Both the position numbers and the translations under genes were made by a program. A DNA stretch of 64,000 bases from Adiantum capillus-veneris (lineage: Eukaryota; Streptophyta; Polypodiopsida; Polypodiales; Pteridaceae): NCBI GenBank assembly GCA_014529385.2, contig CM043950.1, forward strand, positions 64,188,935 to 64,252,934, written 5' to 3'. This document shows positions 1-12,590 of this stretch, in pieces (position 1 is the first letter of the stretch; each line of letters begins with the position of its first letter). The notes beneath the pieces are model-generated. The model was not told the DNA's origin, searched no databases, and saw only the letters and a program-made list of their open reading frames with translations.

Positions 1-392
1 ATCCCTCGATCCGCTATACTTCTTTGGCATGCACTTCACTACTTGGGATGTTCTGATCCGTCTATGGTCTGCGGTCAATCTCATTGCTCCCATGTCTCGA
101 CTTGACCGTTCTCGTGCATCAGGGAGATCGTAGGTTGCTCTCGTTGGCTCCCCCACCCCAAATCTACTACTAGGAGGCAAATGTGATGGGGTGGCTGCAA
201 ATGTCAGACCTACAGCCGTATGTGTAGCGATGGGAACCACACTACCTCAATTCGTAGACATTGATTCTCTGGAATGTAATGTTCCCATGGGGCTTGGCAT
301 CGAATAATGGGGTCAACTGAAAGAATCAGCTACATGAGTCCTCCCTCCTCCTGTGGTCAACGGTTCTGGAACGACAGTGGTGGGGGCTGGTC
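1..392 (-). pseudogene. continuation of Gag-like ORF, frameshifted, runs off window
   Basis: On the minus strand, after the stop of the Gag-like ORF ending at 393, a second frame is open from about position 248 to the window edge. It is proline-rich and then ends in a short string (KCMPKKYSGS) resembling the start of a retrotransposon Gag domain. I infer that the real polyprotein continues leftwards and that one or two small indels or stops between 250 and 393 broke the frame. The assignment rests on position and one short motif, so it is tentative. Confidence 0.4.
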
Positions 393-1220
393 TTAGAGGG
401 CTTGGAGTGACATAGTACTGGTGAAGTGGTCCCCCAAAGACGTATATCCTTCCAATTCTTTTTTATCGATTGCTGCATATCGTCTTCCATACTTGTCGTA
501 TGCTGCAATTTTCGTTTCCGCTCCCTTTGTGTAGGTGAAGACATAAAGTCTTTTCCGCTCAGTCATCTCCCCGACGTAGGGTTCCTCGCATCTATAATAA
601 AGATCTTGCTCTCCATTATTATCCTTGTATAACCCCAAGTAGACATTATCCGTGTTGATTCTCAATGTTTCGTTTTCTCGCCTTAATCTCGCATTAGGTA
701 AGCTCATTGTTGGAGCCCTTTCCTCATGTTCCTCGTCTATTTTGGATTTTGTGCCCATCAATCCCCACTTTTCTACAATGTTAGGATTCAGGACTACCAA
801 GTACATGATACCCTCGTCATCTAGGTACCTGTCTCCGCCATAGCTCACAAGCACTAAGTCCCTGAACTCACTTGGTCTCTCTTCTATTTTCACACAGTAG
901 CGGTCCATACCATCTTTGTATATCTTGGCACCTTGCCTGTTGTCATATTGATACTTGATGAACAATAGCTTTAGTGCGGCCGAGTGGTCCGATGGTCCTG
1001 CTGCCATGTTTTCTCTCCCGTTTAGTTTTATTTGTCCCAAGTGTTCTGCGAAATACTTGGAAGATCTCTTTGAAGAAGTATCGGAGATGACTTCTTCAAG
1101 GATCGGCTCTAACGATCGCACTATTCCTTGGTTTACACTCTCCTCTGTTGATGCAACACTCGTTTGATCCGCTAATTTTAGGTGTCTGGTGTTGATTTGT
1201 TTTCCCGATCTCAAAAACAT
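393..1220 (-). CDS. Gag-like N-terminal protein of an LTR retrotransposon
   Basis: A 275-residue ORF with an ATG at 1218-1220. I do not recognise its fold. It is clearly homologous by eye to the broken plus-strand ORF at 36613-37533: both share a STEESV segment followed by a serine-rich stretch, an IEERP motif, and a D-R-x-R-R-x-Y-like segment near the end (DKYGRRYAAI / DRYRREYKRI). Upstream, in transcription order, lie a palindrome-bearing leader (1221-2785), a tRNA-Asp-like primer site (2786-2803) and an LTR (2805 to about 3725). It therefore sits where Gag begins in an LTR element. No zinc knuckle or protease is present in this piece. Function beyond 'first protein of the element' cannot be read from the sequence. 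Confidence 0.6.
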   Translation of the reverse strand: MFLRSGKQINTRHLKLADQTSVASTEESVNQGIVRSLEPILEEVISDTSSKRSSKYFAEHLGQIKLNGRENMAAGPSDHSAALKLLFIKYQYDNRQGAKIYKDGMDRYCVKIEERPSEFRDLVLVSYGGDRYLDDEGIMYLVVLNPNIVEKWGLMGTKSKIDEEHEERAPTMSLPNARLRRENETLRINTDNVYLGLYKDNNGEQDLYYRCEEPYVGEMTERKRLYVFTYTKGAETKIAAYDKYGRRYAAIDKKELEGYTSLGDHFTSTMSLQAL

Positions 1221-1519
1221 GAAGAAAGTGGGATTTACCGACTGAATCCAAACCTCTTACCTGGAGATGGAAAGATCTTTCAATTCCTTCGACTCCATGG
1301 GTTGTTACTTGATCGGTCTCTGCAAATGATTACACTAGATGGCTATGAGATCACTGTATCATTCCAACTGTCAGCAGATTCAACACTTCAAAATGTTCTC
1401 AACACAATTTTGCTTGTAGATTATTGACAGTATGTCCAATTTGAGTTTTGAAAACTCCTGGTATCTTGTATAACCTAGGTCTATGAACATGTCAAAAATG
1501 AGTTGGATCTGGGCCAGAG

Positions 1520-1540
1520 GTACACCAATCGCGATCGTAC
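1520..1540. repeat. leader palindrome, copy 1 (GTAC...ATCGCGAT...GTAC type)
   Basis: This 21-bp imperfect palindrome begins and ends with GTAC and has ATCGCGAT at the core. It is followed by a CCCAAATCAG-type phrase shared with the copies at 1963 and 3126. Confidence 0.65.
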
Positions 1541-1962
1541 TTCTGAGCCCAAATCAGATAAAACTTCACCAGCTTGTTCACTAGGCTATTTTAAGACTTC
1601 CCACTCGACACTTTTGTATTTGGACTCAAAAAAGTCAAGTTTTTACCATTTCTTGGTTGTAAGTGCCTATTTCCCCAAATTTATCTGTTTGACTGGATTT
1701 TGATGTTTGATTTGGGATTTGAGAGATACCTGGCATTGTCCTGTGTACAAGCTATCCCTCTGTGTAGTTCCTTCCCAGTTTGGATGTGTTTTGGTCTACT
1801 GAAAGTCAATTTCTAAGCCAGTTTAGCAATTTTTGACTTGGATCTGTATTCAAATGGTTTGACAGGTATTTTGAGGTTTCTGGCTCTAGGTCCTTTAGAA
1901 TTTTATGTTTATATACACCTGGGGATCCCACAGATGAAATCTGGTCCAATTCTGGCACTTAG

Positions 1963-1983
1963 GTACACCGATCACGATCGTAC
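1963..1983. repeat. leader palindrome, copy 2
   Basis: Same layout as the copy at 1520, with core substitution ATCACGAT; the following sequence (CTAAGCCCAAATCAGA) matches that after copy 1, so the repeat unit is longer than the palindrome. Confidence 0.65.
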
Positions 1984-2235
1984 TTCTAAGCCCAAATCAG
2001 ACCAAACTTGGCATGCTTGTAGACACTGATGTTCTAAGGCTATCCCCAAACCCTTTTTGCATTTGGATCACCAAAAGTCAAGATTTTGTAGTTTCTGGGT
2101 CTGTCAGGCTAGTTTTACCCAAGTGGCCTGATTTTCTTGGTTTTTGATGTTTTTGGGTGTGATTGCTTTAGACAAAGTTGTTTAGAATCTTATCAGGAAG
2201 GCACATGTCAAATCTTGTACAGTTCTGACACTGAG

Positions 2236-2259
2236 GTACACCGATTGAGATCGTAGTAC
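2236..2259. repeat. leader palindrome, copy 3
   Basis: A longer, more diverged copy (GTACACCGATTGAGATC then GTAGTAC) 273 bp after copy 2. Confidence 0.5.
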
Positions 2260-2785
2260 CTGGGCCAAATCTGATGAAATTTTACAGGCTCTCTCTGACA
2301 AGTATTTCCCAGTGTTTGGTGCTACCACTTTGTGATTTGAATCAATTTCAGCTCTGTTTGGTCAGATTTTCTAATTTCAGAGTCTTATGACCCTTTTGCC
2401 AAAGTTATGGTTTTTTGGTGTTTTTGACTCTATCTTTTGCCCCAAATCTGACTAGAATGTGATTTACTTATCCTACTCCTAAGTACAGAAATGAAAGAAC
2501 ATAAGAAAATGAATCAAACAAAACAAATAGGATAAAAAACGGATGATGTATCAGTACTCAATCGATACAAAGAAATTTGAAGAGAAAAAATGCTTAAAGC
2601 AACCTTACTTACAACTCCCTATATCTCTCAAGAGTAGATCTAGCCAGTCCACCGGCCCTAGACTCCACTAAGCACTAAACCCCTGTCTAGATGCTTCACT
2701 AAAAAGTAAATGGAATGGAAATTATCTTTTGGAACAATAAGAAAACTCTGAATACGCACTCGGTCACTCATCACCTAAGATTCAT

Positions 2786-2803
2786 TCCCCGGCAGCGGCA
2801 CCA
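2786..2803 (-). promoter_or_regulatory. primer binding site, tRNA-Asp type
   Basis: Read on the minus strand this is TGGTGCCGCTGCCGGGGA, which differs at two positions from TGGCGCCGTTGCCGGGGA, the complement of the plant tRNA-Asp(GTC) 3' end. It lies one base inside the LTR boundary at 2805, as expected for a 5' LTR on the minus strand. Confidence 0.7.
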
Positions 2804-2804
2804 A

Positions 2805-3725
2805 TGTTTGCGGGTCACCGCGATGGACGTCCATAGCATAGCTCTCAAGCATCAACATATTTATCAATACAAGGGAAGTGACTTGGATGAGGCATAGAAA
2901 CTCACTAGGGTGTCAATCCTAATGAAGTGAACTCGAAGAGATGCAACTTACTAACTCTACAAGCAAATCAAACACATTACCGCCAAGTAATCTGTCTATG
3001 TCCTCCTACACCGTTCTTCAGTCATCACGCCCGTTTACCATGCAAATCATATCGGAATCGTACGAAACTTGAAGGGAAGCTATAGGGGATTGTCAGGAAC
3101 ATATCCTATCACAGCATTCTGGAGAGGTACAACGATCGCAATCGTTCGTCCCAAAATCAGCAAAAACAGCGAACAGATGATCCTAATGGGTCGTTTTAGG
3201 GTCCCTAAAGCTTCTCCTAGGGTCAAAACAACATAAAACATGCATATAGACACTCAAAACAGCGATTTAAGGCCTCAAACTTGTAGTTGAAAACCTACAC
3301 TGAATCTTAAATGATTACACTTGAATGAAAGAGCAAGAGGAGAGGAACACAATGCAATAATCAAATCTGAATTTGGATTATCGTAGCCGCAATGGCGAAG
3401 ATTACAAGTTTGAACAAGCACGAGCTCTCAAACGTACGCTATCTTCTCAGTTCTCCATTAAAAAGATTATCCTCAAACTTACAAAAAATGACCTTTATAG
3501 ATTAGGTCTTTACAAAATGGCTTGTCCGGCCATAAGCCCCTAATCTTAAAATTGGCTCTCTAATATACAATTGCTCCCATAAGAATAATCATACATCCTT
3601 GACAATTTCCCGGCTTAGAGATGCTTCTTTACAAAAGAATTTTACAATGGTTTCTCAGAAAAATATGGTCCTTCTGGCTACGGCCGCTTGTTGCTTCCTC
3701 CGCGAAACACTGATATAGTCCATTA
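2805..3725 (-). mobile_element. 5' LTR of the minus-strand element (outer boundary approximate)
   Basis: The inner boundary is well placed: on the minus strand the LTR ends in ...CCCGCAAACA, then one T, then the primer site. The boundary sequence (plus strand TGTTTGCGGG followed by a CCGCGATGG) resembles those at 37533 and 42069, placing these in one LTR superfamily. A TATA-like CTATAAAGG on the minus strand lies near 3494-3502. A diverged copy of the leader palindrome module lies inside at about 3126-3150. The outer end near 3725 is only inferred from where similarity to the following direct repeat begins. Confidence 0.55.
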
Positions 3726-4550
3726 ATACCTGTAAAACACATCCAAGGCTAACAGAATTGTTGTCTTGTTTGGATGGATGCAGGTAAGGACTCTATCTTA
3801 TCTTGGATGGCTTTCTTTTCTTTGGCAAGAAACCTTTCTGTAATGAATTACTCATTGAGGAACTAGGAAGTTCTCCTATTTCTAGTTTTACTGAAAGAGG
3901 ATCTCTTTCCTACAATCATTGTACCTAAATAATTCTAATCTGAGTTATTTTTGTACATATCAGTTCATTTATTCCTTGGCCAGCTATCTTTTGAATGTAA
4001 AACTTCAATTATGTATTATTAGTGGAGATTTAAACAGCTACACACACACATCTACATGCCATCAAGTAAAAGAAATCATGAAAGTTACTCATGCCATCTG
4101 ATCAAAACTTATGCACACAGGGTGTCGACTTTTTTATGCCCTATAATGATCTCACTTAATATCACCAAATGGACTTCTCCTCAGGGATGGGGGAAGGCCA
4201 CAGACACACACACACACTCCCTTATTAAAAAGTCATGCAGGTAACCTAAGCTTTTCCCTCTCGTCTCTTTCAATGACAACAGCTAGTGGCTCATGGGCTA
4301 TCTTTACATACACCCATAGATGGGTAGAAACATCCAGCTTAATACTTGGTACACAAACCCTAGATTCATTTGGTCCTAGTTACAAAAATGGCTAAACACA
4401 TACCTAGGAATGAATACCCACTTATATGGTTGTTGAGTCACCAAGTTCATGAGGCCATCTTATCTTCCTTCTGCATGGGCAACATCAGATGGTGTATGTT
4501 ATTTTTGCCAATCAACATCATATGCTTGTAGGCACGTATTAACGCGCGCG

Positions 4551-4560
<10 letters not shown>
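3706..4560. repeat. diverged direct repeat, copy 1 (partner at 6478-7700)
   Basis: Several blocks recur about 2.75 kb downstream in the same order: CAAGGCTAACA then a TGTCTTGTTT block with CAGGTAAGGACTC (3758-3795 vs 6510-6556), ACATCTACATG with AAGTAAAAGAA and ACTTATGCACAC (4045-4125 vs 6810-6880), CCCTAGATTCATTTGGTCCT (4367-4380 vs 7025-7045), and CATGAGGCCATCTTATCTTCC (4449-4470 vs 7175-7195). No ORF is shared, so this is duplicated non-coding DNA or part of an unrecognised element. Confidence 0.7.

Positions 4561-4597
<37 letters not shown>
4552..4597. repeat. (AC)n microsatellite
   Basis: About 46 bp of uninterrupted CA dinucleotides, after a short CG-rich start. Confidence 0.95.
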
Positions 4598-4599
<2 letters not shown>

Positions 4600-6313
4600 A
4601 CACTTGGTCACTCCATCTAGCTATGAATGTTTCACCCAACTACACACTTAAACATGAGCTACTAGGATAGCTAGTGATCATTTTGTTTTATGAGGGGAGA
4701 TCCTATGCATGTATCCTAGAGGAATTCGGTGGAAGCATAATGTTGCTTAAGAATATACGGTTTCATCTTCCTTGGGTCTTACCCTTGGCATAATTGGATG
4801 GCTTAGATTAATATGCTTGTTAGGGGCTGAATGTTACAGGGCTTGGTGTATATGTATACACATATCTTCTGGCAATATACCTTATAGATCTCATTATTCT
4901 TGGTTAGGATACTATGGCTTAACTCTGACCTATCCTTTACCTGGTAACCCCTTGCTCAAACTCCTAATTTACAGTGATAATCATAACTTGTCCCTATCCA
5001 CTAGTGGACCTTACACTTAAAGCTTAAAACTTGTGGCTCTCTTGCGGCGGACCCTTTTTGGCTTATAGCTCTTTGGTTTGTATGCGCATCAGGTGGAATA
5101 TACTCCTAAGCACGCTTGTAATGAGTTGCTACTTGTAGCATTGGTGTGAATAATCCACTAAAAAACTTAGTCTCAATGGGTATAATTACCATGGCATAAA
5201 TTTGTACAGACCCTTTAAGGAGACCCCCCTCCCGAGTGTGATGGGCCGTGCCATAATGGCTTTCTCTCACCACTTGCAAAGTTGTCCCTGTGTAGTTGTT
5301 ACGCCTCTACTCAGGTATTGCATCTTGATTGACCTCGGCTCTCTCCCCAAGCATGAAGAATGTGGCTTTGAAATTCATCATCCCTGTATATTTCTCTTCA
5401 ACACCACCTAGTCTCACTCTCTCTCTCCCTTGAACCTTGACCATGGATACATGCTGGTGTGGTGATGATGATGCACCACCTGATCATAATGATTATGTGC
5501 AGATTCTTGGAGTAGAGCCTGCAACCCGTCCGCCATCCATATTCAAATAATGGAATTTCTATATAAAGGCGAGGCATCCTCTCATCCCTCACTTAGCCTT
5601 GAATCTTGTATTTTCTTGCATGATGTGAAGTGAGGTTCATAATTTGCTTACTGGCTCACTGTCTACAATGTGGAAATCATTGAGAAGCTAGAAACCTCTC
5701 AGGTTGGTACCGATATTAATACTTAATGGTATGTCCTAAACACAAGGTTCTCCCAGAAACCTGAGAAACCAGGACGCTGGCTTTGTCTATAGGCTTTGAT
5801 GGACCCACTCTATAATTCCTTGTTAGGTTGACAAGTGTTAGGTGGTCTTTCCTTGTCTATGGTTTGGATTCCTGCTCACAGCTATTGTAATCTTTGACTT
5901 TGCTGGTTTTAGGTTGCAGGTTACTCCAAAATTAGCTACCCTTGTGTAATTATTTTGATTCTTATGTTTCCAGGAACATTTTACCTAAAAACGAACTACT
6001 CTTGGATGGACGGTTCGTTTGAGGACTACCCATAGAAACTAGTTGCAGCATGGAAAACTTTATGACTGATTATGAACGGCATCCATGCTATTCTTTACTG
6101 GCTAACAAAGCCTTAAAACTCCGACTGGAGTATAATCCTCTCTTTTAACATTGTCACTTATAGCTTCGATGAGACTTATGGATTTTTTGTTATGAAATAG
6201 TTCTTTGGCTTTAGACTTGGCTGTTTCTATTCTCATCAACTTGATGAGACAGTAGGCCCAAACTCAATGGGTATACTGTTGACTCATTGAGTATGGTGCG
6301 TGGATTAGGGCGG

Positions 6314-6314
<1 letters not shown>
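4598..6314. other. no gene seen
   Basis: Only short stop-limited frames without recognisable motifs. The stretch lies between the two direct-repeat copies and I see no retroelement signature in it. Confidence 0.6.

Positions 6315-6358
<44 letters not shown>
6315..6358. repeat. (AC)n microsatellite
   Basis: About 44 bp of CA dinucleotides. Confidence 0.95.
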
Positions 6359-6361
<3 letters not shown>

Positions 6362-6477
6362 CACTTTCATATGTGGCTTACTATACTGAGAATGGATACT
6401 TGCTAATATTTAACACTACATGGATGGTAGGTATAAGTTAAAAAGGTTTTAACTAGGACATGGATAACAACTGATAG

Positions 6478-7423
6478 GTTTGTTGACACCTATAATATGT
6501 ATTCAAGGCTAACAAATTTGTCGTCTTGTTTATATGGATACAGGTGAGGACTCTATTTTTACTTAGGATCTTTTTGGCTTAGTTTTTGTCCATCACTGTC
6601 GAACGTGGCCTCTTTCACTTCAAGTTGTTCTTGACTATCTTATATACAAAACACTAGAGTGATATCTCATTCTCACAATGATGTACAAAAATGAATCAAA
6701 GACTGAGTTGTTTTTGTCCTAATCATTGTCTTTTGTCTAAAGTGAGTTGTCTTTTGAATGGTTATGTTCTTTTGTGCATAAGTATAAGTCTAAAAACAAA
6801 AACACACACATATCTACATGTCGACAAGTAAAAGAAGTCATGAGTGTTACTCATGCTATCTAACCAAAACTTATGCACACGGTGTAGACTCTTTTATGCC
6901 CTAAAACACTCTCACCTAATATCACCAAATGATCAGGGATGGGAGAAGGCCACACACACACACACGCACCCTCTAGTAAAAACTCATGTGATGGATAAAA
7001 ACATCCAATTTAGTACATGGTACTAAACCCTAGATTCATTTGGTCCTACTTACAAAAATGGCTTGAGACCATCTAGCATATATGCAAGAAAGAACAAACC
7101 ATGTATACTTGCTCACAATCAAACACATGTATAGGAATGAATACCTACTTATACGGTTATTGAGTCGCCAAGTTCATGAGGCCATCTTATCTTCCCTCTG
7201 CATGGGCAACATTAAATGGTGCATGTTCAACCCACCCACCTCTTACGTTATCCAATTTCCTAGCAGCAAATTTGATATATTATGTCATCTATTTCAGTCG
7301 CATCCTCATATGATTGACAGATCGCCCTCCCTTTATCATTGCTTGCTTACCAGACTGCCCATCTACCACATGTCACTCACCAACCTTCCCATCAACCACA
7401 AGTTGTGGTAGATCGCTCTCTCT

Positions 7424-7516
<93 letters not shown>

Positions 7517-7700
7517 ATACCACTACCACTACCACTACCACTACCACTACCACTACCACACACATACACACACACAATCATGCGCATGGGAACACACATA
7601 GAGTCCCATTGTCTACTGAACTTGTCGAATTGGAAACGCTACGCTACAGTTGTTCCTTTTTCCAGTCAACATCATATACTTGTAGGCAAGTATTTACCCA
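6478..7700. repeat. diverged direct repeat, copy 2
   Basis: Homologous in order to 3706-4560 but enlarged by a CTA-trinucleotide array at 7424-7559 and flanking sequence, so the last shared block (CAACATCATA...TTGTAGGCA) falls at 7668-7686 here against 4510-4533 in copy 1. A weaker third relative of the first block may lie at 9727-9815. Confidence 0.65.
7424..7559. repeat. (CTA)n then (ACCACT)n microsatellite
   Basis: A near-perfect CTA array runs to about 7516 and passes into a hexanucleotide ACCACT array. The long serine, threonine or tyrosine frames across it are artefacts of the repeat. Confidence 0.95.
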
Positions 7701-7748
7701 CACATGAGACATTGTATATTTGCTTCATGCTTACAATATGTTTTCCCC

Positions 7749-7860
<112 letters not shown>

Positions 7861-9726
7861 CAAGAAGTCACACAAGGAGCACTTTACCCTCATCAAAGGG
7901 TGGCTACCTTTCCCTCTATGATCTACAAAACTTGGGTGACAAGCATCAGAGTAGAAGAAGGCTTCCTCTGCTACACACATGAACAAGGAAGTGTATACAA
8001 AGCAGTTTATGGAAAAATTCCTCTCCCTTTAAATGATGATTTCCCTATCCTCTAGGGTCTGTGCACTTGGATGGTAATCGTCAAAATAGTACACGAAGAA
8101 GCTCTTCTTACTTGGGTGGCCACCTTGCTCCCTAGGATCTTCAACATCTCGATGACAACATAGACATCTCCTCACCAGGTTTGGTCTATTATGCAATAAC
8201 TTTGAGCTAGACTATTTAGATGAAATGACTTCACTTTAAGAAAAAGTTCTATTAGAATATTGTGGTGAGTATATTTTTGGATATGCTTGCAAAGAGGGCG
8301 TACTTACATGTGTGGCATACCATATTCTGCAATAGGTGTCATATTCTCCACATCAAGAGGTTGTATTCTAAATACCTATACGTCGTACATCATCATACAT
8401 AATGATGCTTGTGAAGATTGAAAATGGGATCTTTGAATGCTATACACACTAACCTAGGCATGGATAGAATAGAAGTAGCAACTCATTTTAGGATCTAGAA
8501 TCATATTCATGGGGCTTTGAAACCTCTGTCAGTGGTGTTTTGAATATTGCTTGATAACTAACAAGTCATTGTGGACTATTTTCACATATAGTTTAATAGA
8601 TGGGTTAACTTCAGCAGTTCTTCGGCAATCCAATAAAATACTGTTTTTGGTACTACTTTAAATGATCATGGAATAGAGGTATGGTTGATCATCCACATGC
8701 AATGTATAGTATTACCCATAGGCTCACCCAAATCATTGGAAGAAGAGACGAATAAATACACATATCATATAGATGTTCTTACACACGCACTCTCAAGAGT
8801 ATCACACTAAATTAGGTTAGTTGCAAATATCAACATTGGTGCTATTTATGCAAAGCTTTTTACATAATTTTTCTATTGAACCTCGCTTCCAGTTCACCTT
8901 TAGGCCATAAGGGCCTATCCTCGTTTAATCCGATCCCTACTACTCAAAACCCGCCTTGAGAGGTCATGGAATCAGGCCATACTTTAACTCCCACTCTTAC
9001 TTTTGCTTTTGCTTTCATTTTCAAAGGTATGTCTATTCAGCAAATTGGATCAGATTGGCTATCCATAACAAAGCAAGTGCTACATGTGGTTTAAAGGCAA
9101 GGTCTTGTATACCTTGCTAATCCTAATTTGCGTGCGCTTTATATACATAACCATATGCATCTTTTGGCTATTGATATTTGGGGACAAAAAAATATAACAT
9201 TTTGGTTTATATAGTCTGGCATTTTATTTCCTAAATTTGTAGTTGTGGAGCCAGAGTTGGATATGAAATCTACATGTGCAAATTAAAGGAAAAATATGTG
9301 TATAGATTGGGAGATCCTAATTTGAATGGTTTGGAACATTGCATGAGATTGCCCTTATTGTGTGAGACACTGTGTGGGAGAATATGACTCGAGGCATATG
9401 CCTTGAGTTTTTGTTTATGGATTTGGAAATTCATCATGATCTTATGACTTGGGACAAACAAGGCATAAACTAGTGGGTTTTGAGTTTTCTTTTACTTGGA
9501 GCACATTGAGCTAGTTTTGTTTTTCTAATCATAACCTTAGTCCTCAAATTGAGGGTCTCTTTTGAGATGGCCGCTATTGAATTTTTTGACATATTGTCCA
9601 AAATACAAACAAAATGAAGTCCTGTTTTTTCCAAATGGAAGTCTATGAGATTACTAATAAATTTACTTGATCTATACTTAGCTATTAGTTTCTTTGTAAT
9701 TTTTGACACTGATAATAAGGGGAAGG
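7861..9726. other. no gene seen
   Basis: AT-rich sequence with only short frames and no recognisable domain, primer site or LTR boundary. Confidence 0.6.
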
Positions 9727-9946
9727 GGTCTTTGACACCTGTCTTCCCAAGTAATGTTAGTAATGATGTGCTTGTGTTTCTTGGATGGTGACAGGTAAGA
9801 GGTTCCTTCCTTGGAATTACGATGGCAACTACAGTAGTAGTAGGAGATAAATCATCGCTTGGCTATTTTTTTCTCATTTACAAATAGCTCTTGTAAACTC
9901 GTTAATAATTATATATTCACAAGTGATACAATTCGTGTCGAAATGT

Positions 9947-10068
<122 letters not shown>

Positions 10069-11293
10069 ACACAAAAAATGGAGGTTAAAAGTTGCTACTT
10101 TAAAAAAAAATAAAGTAACGAACATGTCCAAAGGTTAGTATATGAAATTCTTAGTGCGTGAGCTGGCAAATGTAGGCATTGTTGGTAGGTAGACAGTGTA
10201 GGAAAATTCTAGCTTTAGTACCACTAGCAATGATCGTTGTTTCCACTACCTTGTGCCTTTGATGAGTGTAGATGAGAAGTCATCCAAGAGGACCATTGGT
10301 TAAGCTTGATATCTCAATCAAGATGAAGAGACACAAGATGACAAAGAGATGTTTATAATGTATGTTGATGTCCCAAAGTTTGTTATAAAATCAGTGCTAA
10401 AATAAATAATGATTATAATGTTTCTTTTACAATAAATTAAAAAACTCTCTCATGCACTCGGAATTGTCCTTTTGATTGTGAGAACACAAGGGCCAATGAC
10501 CATTGTGGAGATGAGCATATAGTCCGAGGACTATTTGCCAAAGCAAAGTCCATTCTAAGGCAAAATTTACATGCCCTTGAGGAGATGGTGCAAACAATGG
10601 TTTCCCCAATACATGGGCGCTCATGTCACATTCAACATTAATTCTCACTCCATGCATTCTCTAGAATCCCTCAATTAGAAATTGGAGGAATGACCCTACA
10701 TAGAGACTAGTGGGCCCGTCTACCTAAAAGATCAACCATGAAGAAGTGAAAATAGCACTAATACTTGATCCTCTACATCAAATAATGATCCATTCCCCTT
10801 TGAATACCCTCTTGGATGTGTAATGATATAAGTAAAGTGACCAGAGTAGATTATGCATGAAGAAAAGCACAAGAATAAGAGTGGAAATTTCCATAGAATA
10901 CAGAAGCCATTCGCCAACATCCACCACCTATATGAAGATACACTCATGCCACATCAATCATAATTAGAAGAAGTCAAAGGGAAGACTTGAGATCCCCATC
11001 AATGCTAATGCAAAAGAATAGAAAAAAGGAGCAACTTGCTCCTCCCAAGTGAAGGAAACATCAGTGCAAATGACCTTGTGGACAAAGAGCCCACTCAGTA
11101 GAAGGTGTTCTTTGCCTACAAACAAGCAATAACACATACCATCTCTGCAGAGAATCCCATTGATGTGATGTTTGAGATTAAGGAAAGAGTGTGGATCACA
11201 ACATGACTTATCTAGATAACAAGGTCCACTTGAAGTCCGCCAATTGTATCAATTATTCCCAAAGTCCCAAAAATGTGCTCGATTTACAGCAGA
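10069..11293. other. no gene seen
   Basis: Short frames on both strands without recognisable motifs; no retroelement signature found. Confidence 0.55.
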
Positions 11294-11445
11294 ATAATCA
11301 TAAAATTCCACTTTATCACTCATCACTCTTATAAAATCCCATTCTCAAACCATAATTTGTTTAAATCATAGCATAATTATTGCAAAATTCCACCTTATCA
11401 CTTGTCACTCTTGTAAAATCCCATTCTCAAACCATAATGTGGTAA
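11294..11445. repeat. tandem repeat, two units of about 93 bp
   Basis: The phrase AAAATTCCAC-TTATCAC-CACTCTT-TAAAATCCCATTCTC recurs at about 11300-11350 and 11390-11445 with few changes. Confidence 0.8.
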
Positions 11446-11784
11446 ATAAGGTGTGTGTACCATACAACCTTGTACTTTTCAAGAGTAGGGCCCATTTTTA
11501 GCTAGTTTTGGCCTGTCAAGTTAAACCGTTATAAACGAGCTAGTCTTGTCATTTTGGAGCTCCAAAATTCTTTGAGCTTAATGCACACATTGCCTAGAGT
11601 TCAGAAATTGATGAGTGGGAAGGAGCTCCTCTTGCTCTATTTTTGGCTAATCAAGTGTAAATCTTAAATGTATTAGCCCGATTGGTATAGAAACTCTTGC
11701 AATTTTGGGATTCCAAAGTTCCTTCAGCATAGCATAACACGTACCTCGTGCCTAGAGCTTAGAGCTTTGTGAGCACTAAGGAGA

Positions 11785-11877
<93 letters not shown>
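11785..11877. repeat. (CT)n(CA)n microsatellite
   Basis: CT run to about 11811 followed directly by a CA run. Confidence 0.95.
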
Positions 11878-11878
<1 letters not shown>

Positions 11879-12459
11879 ATTGTAAGGTTATATATGCAAC
11901 TACTTCTTGATCCTTTATGCAAGGAACTAGATAATTTGCAATTAATTTTTCTCTCATTTTCACTAGTTATTTTCAAAATTCTTGTTTATGCCATGGATTA
12001 AGAAGGGTAGAATTTTCTCATTTGCTTGTGCCTGTGAATGTTTATCTCTCAGTTAGACTAGGTTGTGCATAATATCCAACTAAGGTTGCCATCTAATTGG
12101 AGAATACATATGCCATGCAAGCGCGCACTCTCCTTTGAATGAGGGTGATGCTACATCTTGCCTTGATTGGATTGAACAACATTCACTATCTAGAAATCAA
12201 AAATTACGATTCTTAGGATAGAGAGAGGAACATGTTTTTTCACTTTTGGAATTAAGCAGATGAAATTTAGCTACAAAGCTTGCCATGATAGGACTTACTC
12301 TCGTGTGTATTGTTGCACCAATAGAGCAATTTAGCTTCGACATTCTAGGTAAGGGTTATACTATCCTTCTTCCTTGGTTTGACAATTTATAGGGTTGCAT
12401 CGGGGTCTATTCTACAAGGGCTGCACACAAGCTTGATAGCTTAGCCATATCTAGATAAG
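11878..12459. other. no clear gene; may include upstream part of an old copia RNase H
   Basis: The last codons before 12465 (reading L-D-K-Q) join in frame with the copia RNase H remnant right of the solo LTR. Further left I cannot recognise coding sequence. Confidence 0.4.
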
Positions 12460-12549
12460 CAATCTGTTAGAAAATAAGACTTAGCTAAATAGATTTTTTA
12501 GTAGATTACTTAATGGAGAGAGATAGATTTCACACACAAGAGATTATAG

Positions 12550-12553
<4 letters not shown>

Positions 12554-12587
<34 letters not shown>
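12554..12587. repeat. (GA)n microsatellite inside the solo LTR
   Basis: About 17 AG dinucleotides, 90 bp from the LTR start. Confidence 0.95.

Positions 12588-12590
<3 letters not shown>

Larger units (their letters stand above)
1221..2785 (-). other. 5' leader of the minus-strand LTR element, with repeated modules
   Basis: There is no convincing ORF. The stretch holds diverged repeated modules, each with a palindrome-like core around CGATCGCGATCG flanked by GTAC, followed by a phrase of the type CCCAAATCAG. Copies start near 1520, 1963 and 2236, so spacings are 443 and 273 bp, close to 3x and 2x about 140-148 bp. The same organisation (palindromes in the leader between primer site and Gag-like ORF) recurs at 34824-36612 and 49628-51450. 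Confidence 0.6.

Noticed and set aside
7363-7707. Long frames of poly-Ser, poly-Thr, poly-Tyr or poly-Val across the CTA array
   Set aside because: They are translations of a trinucleotide microsatellite in all frames, with no domain on either side.
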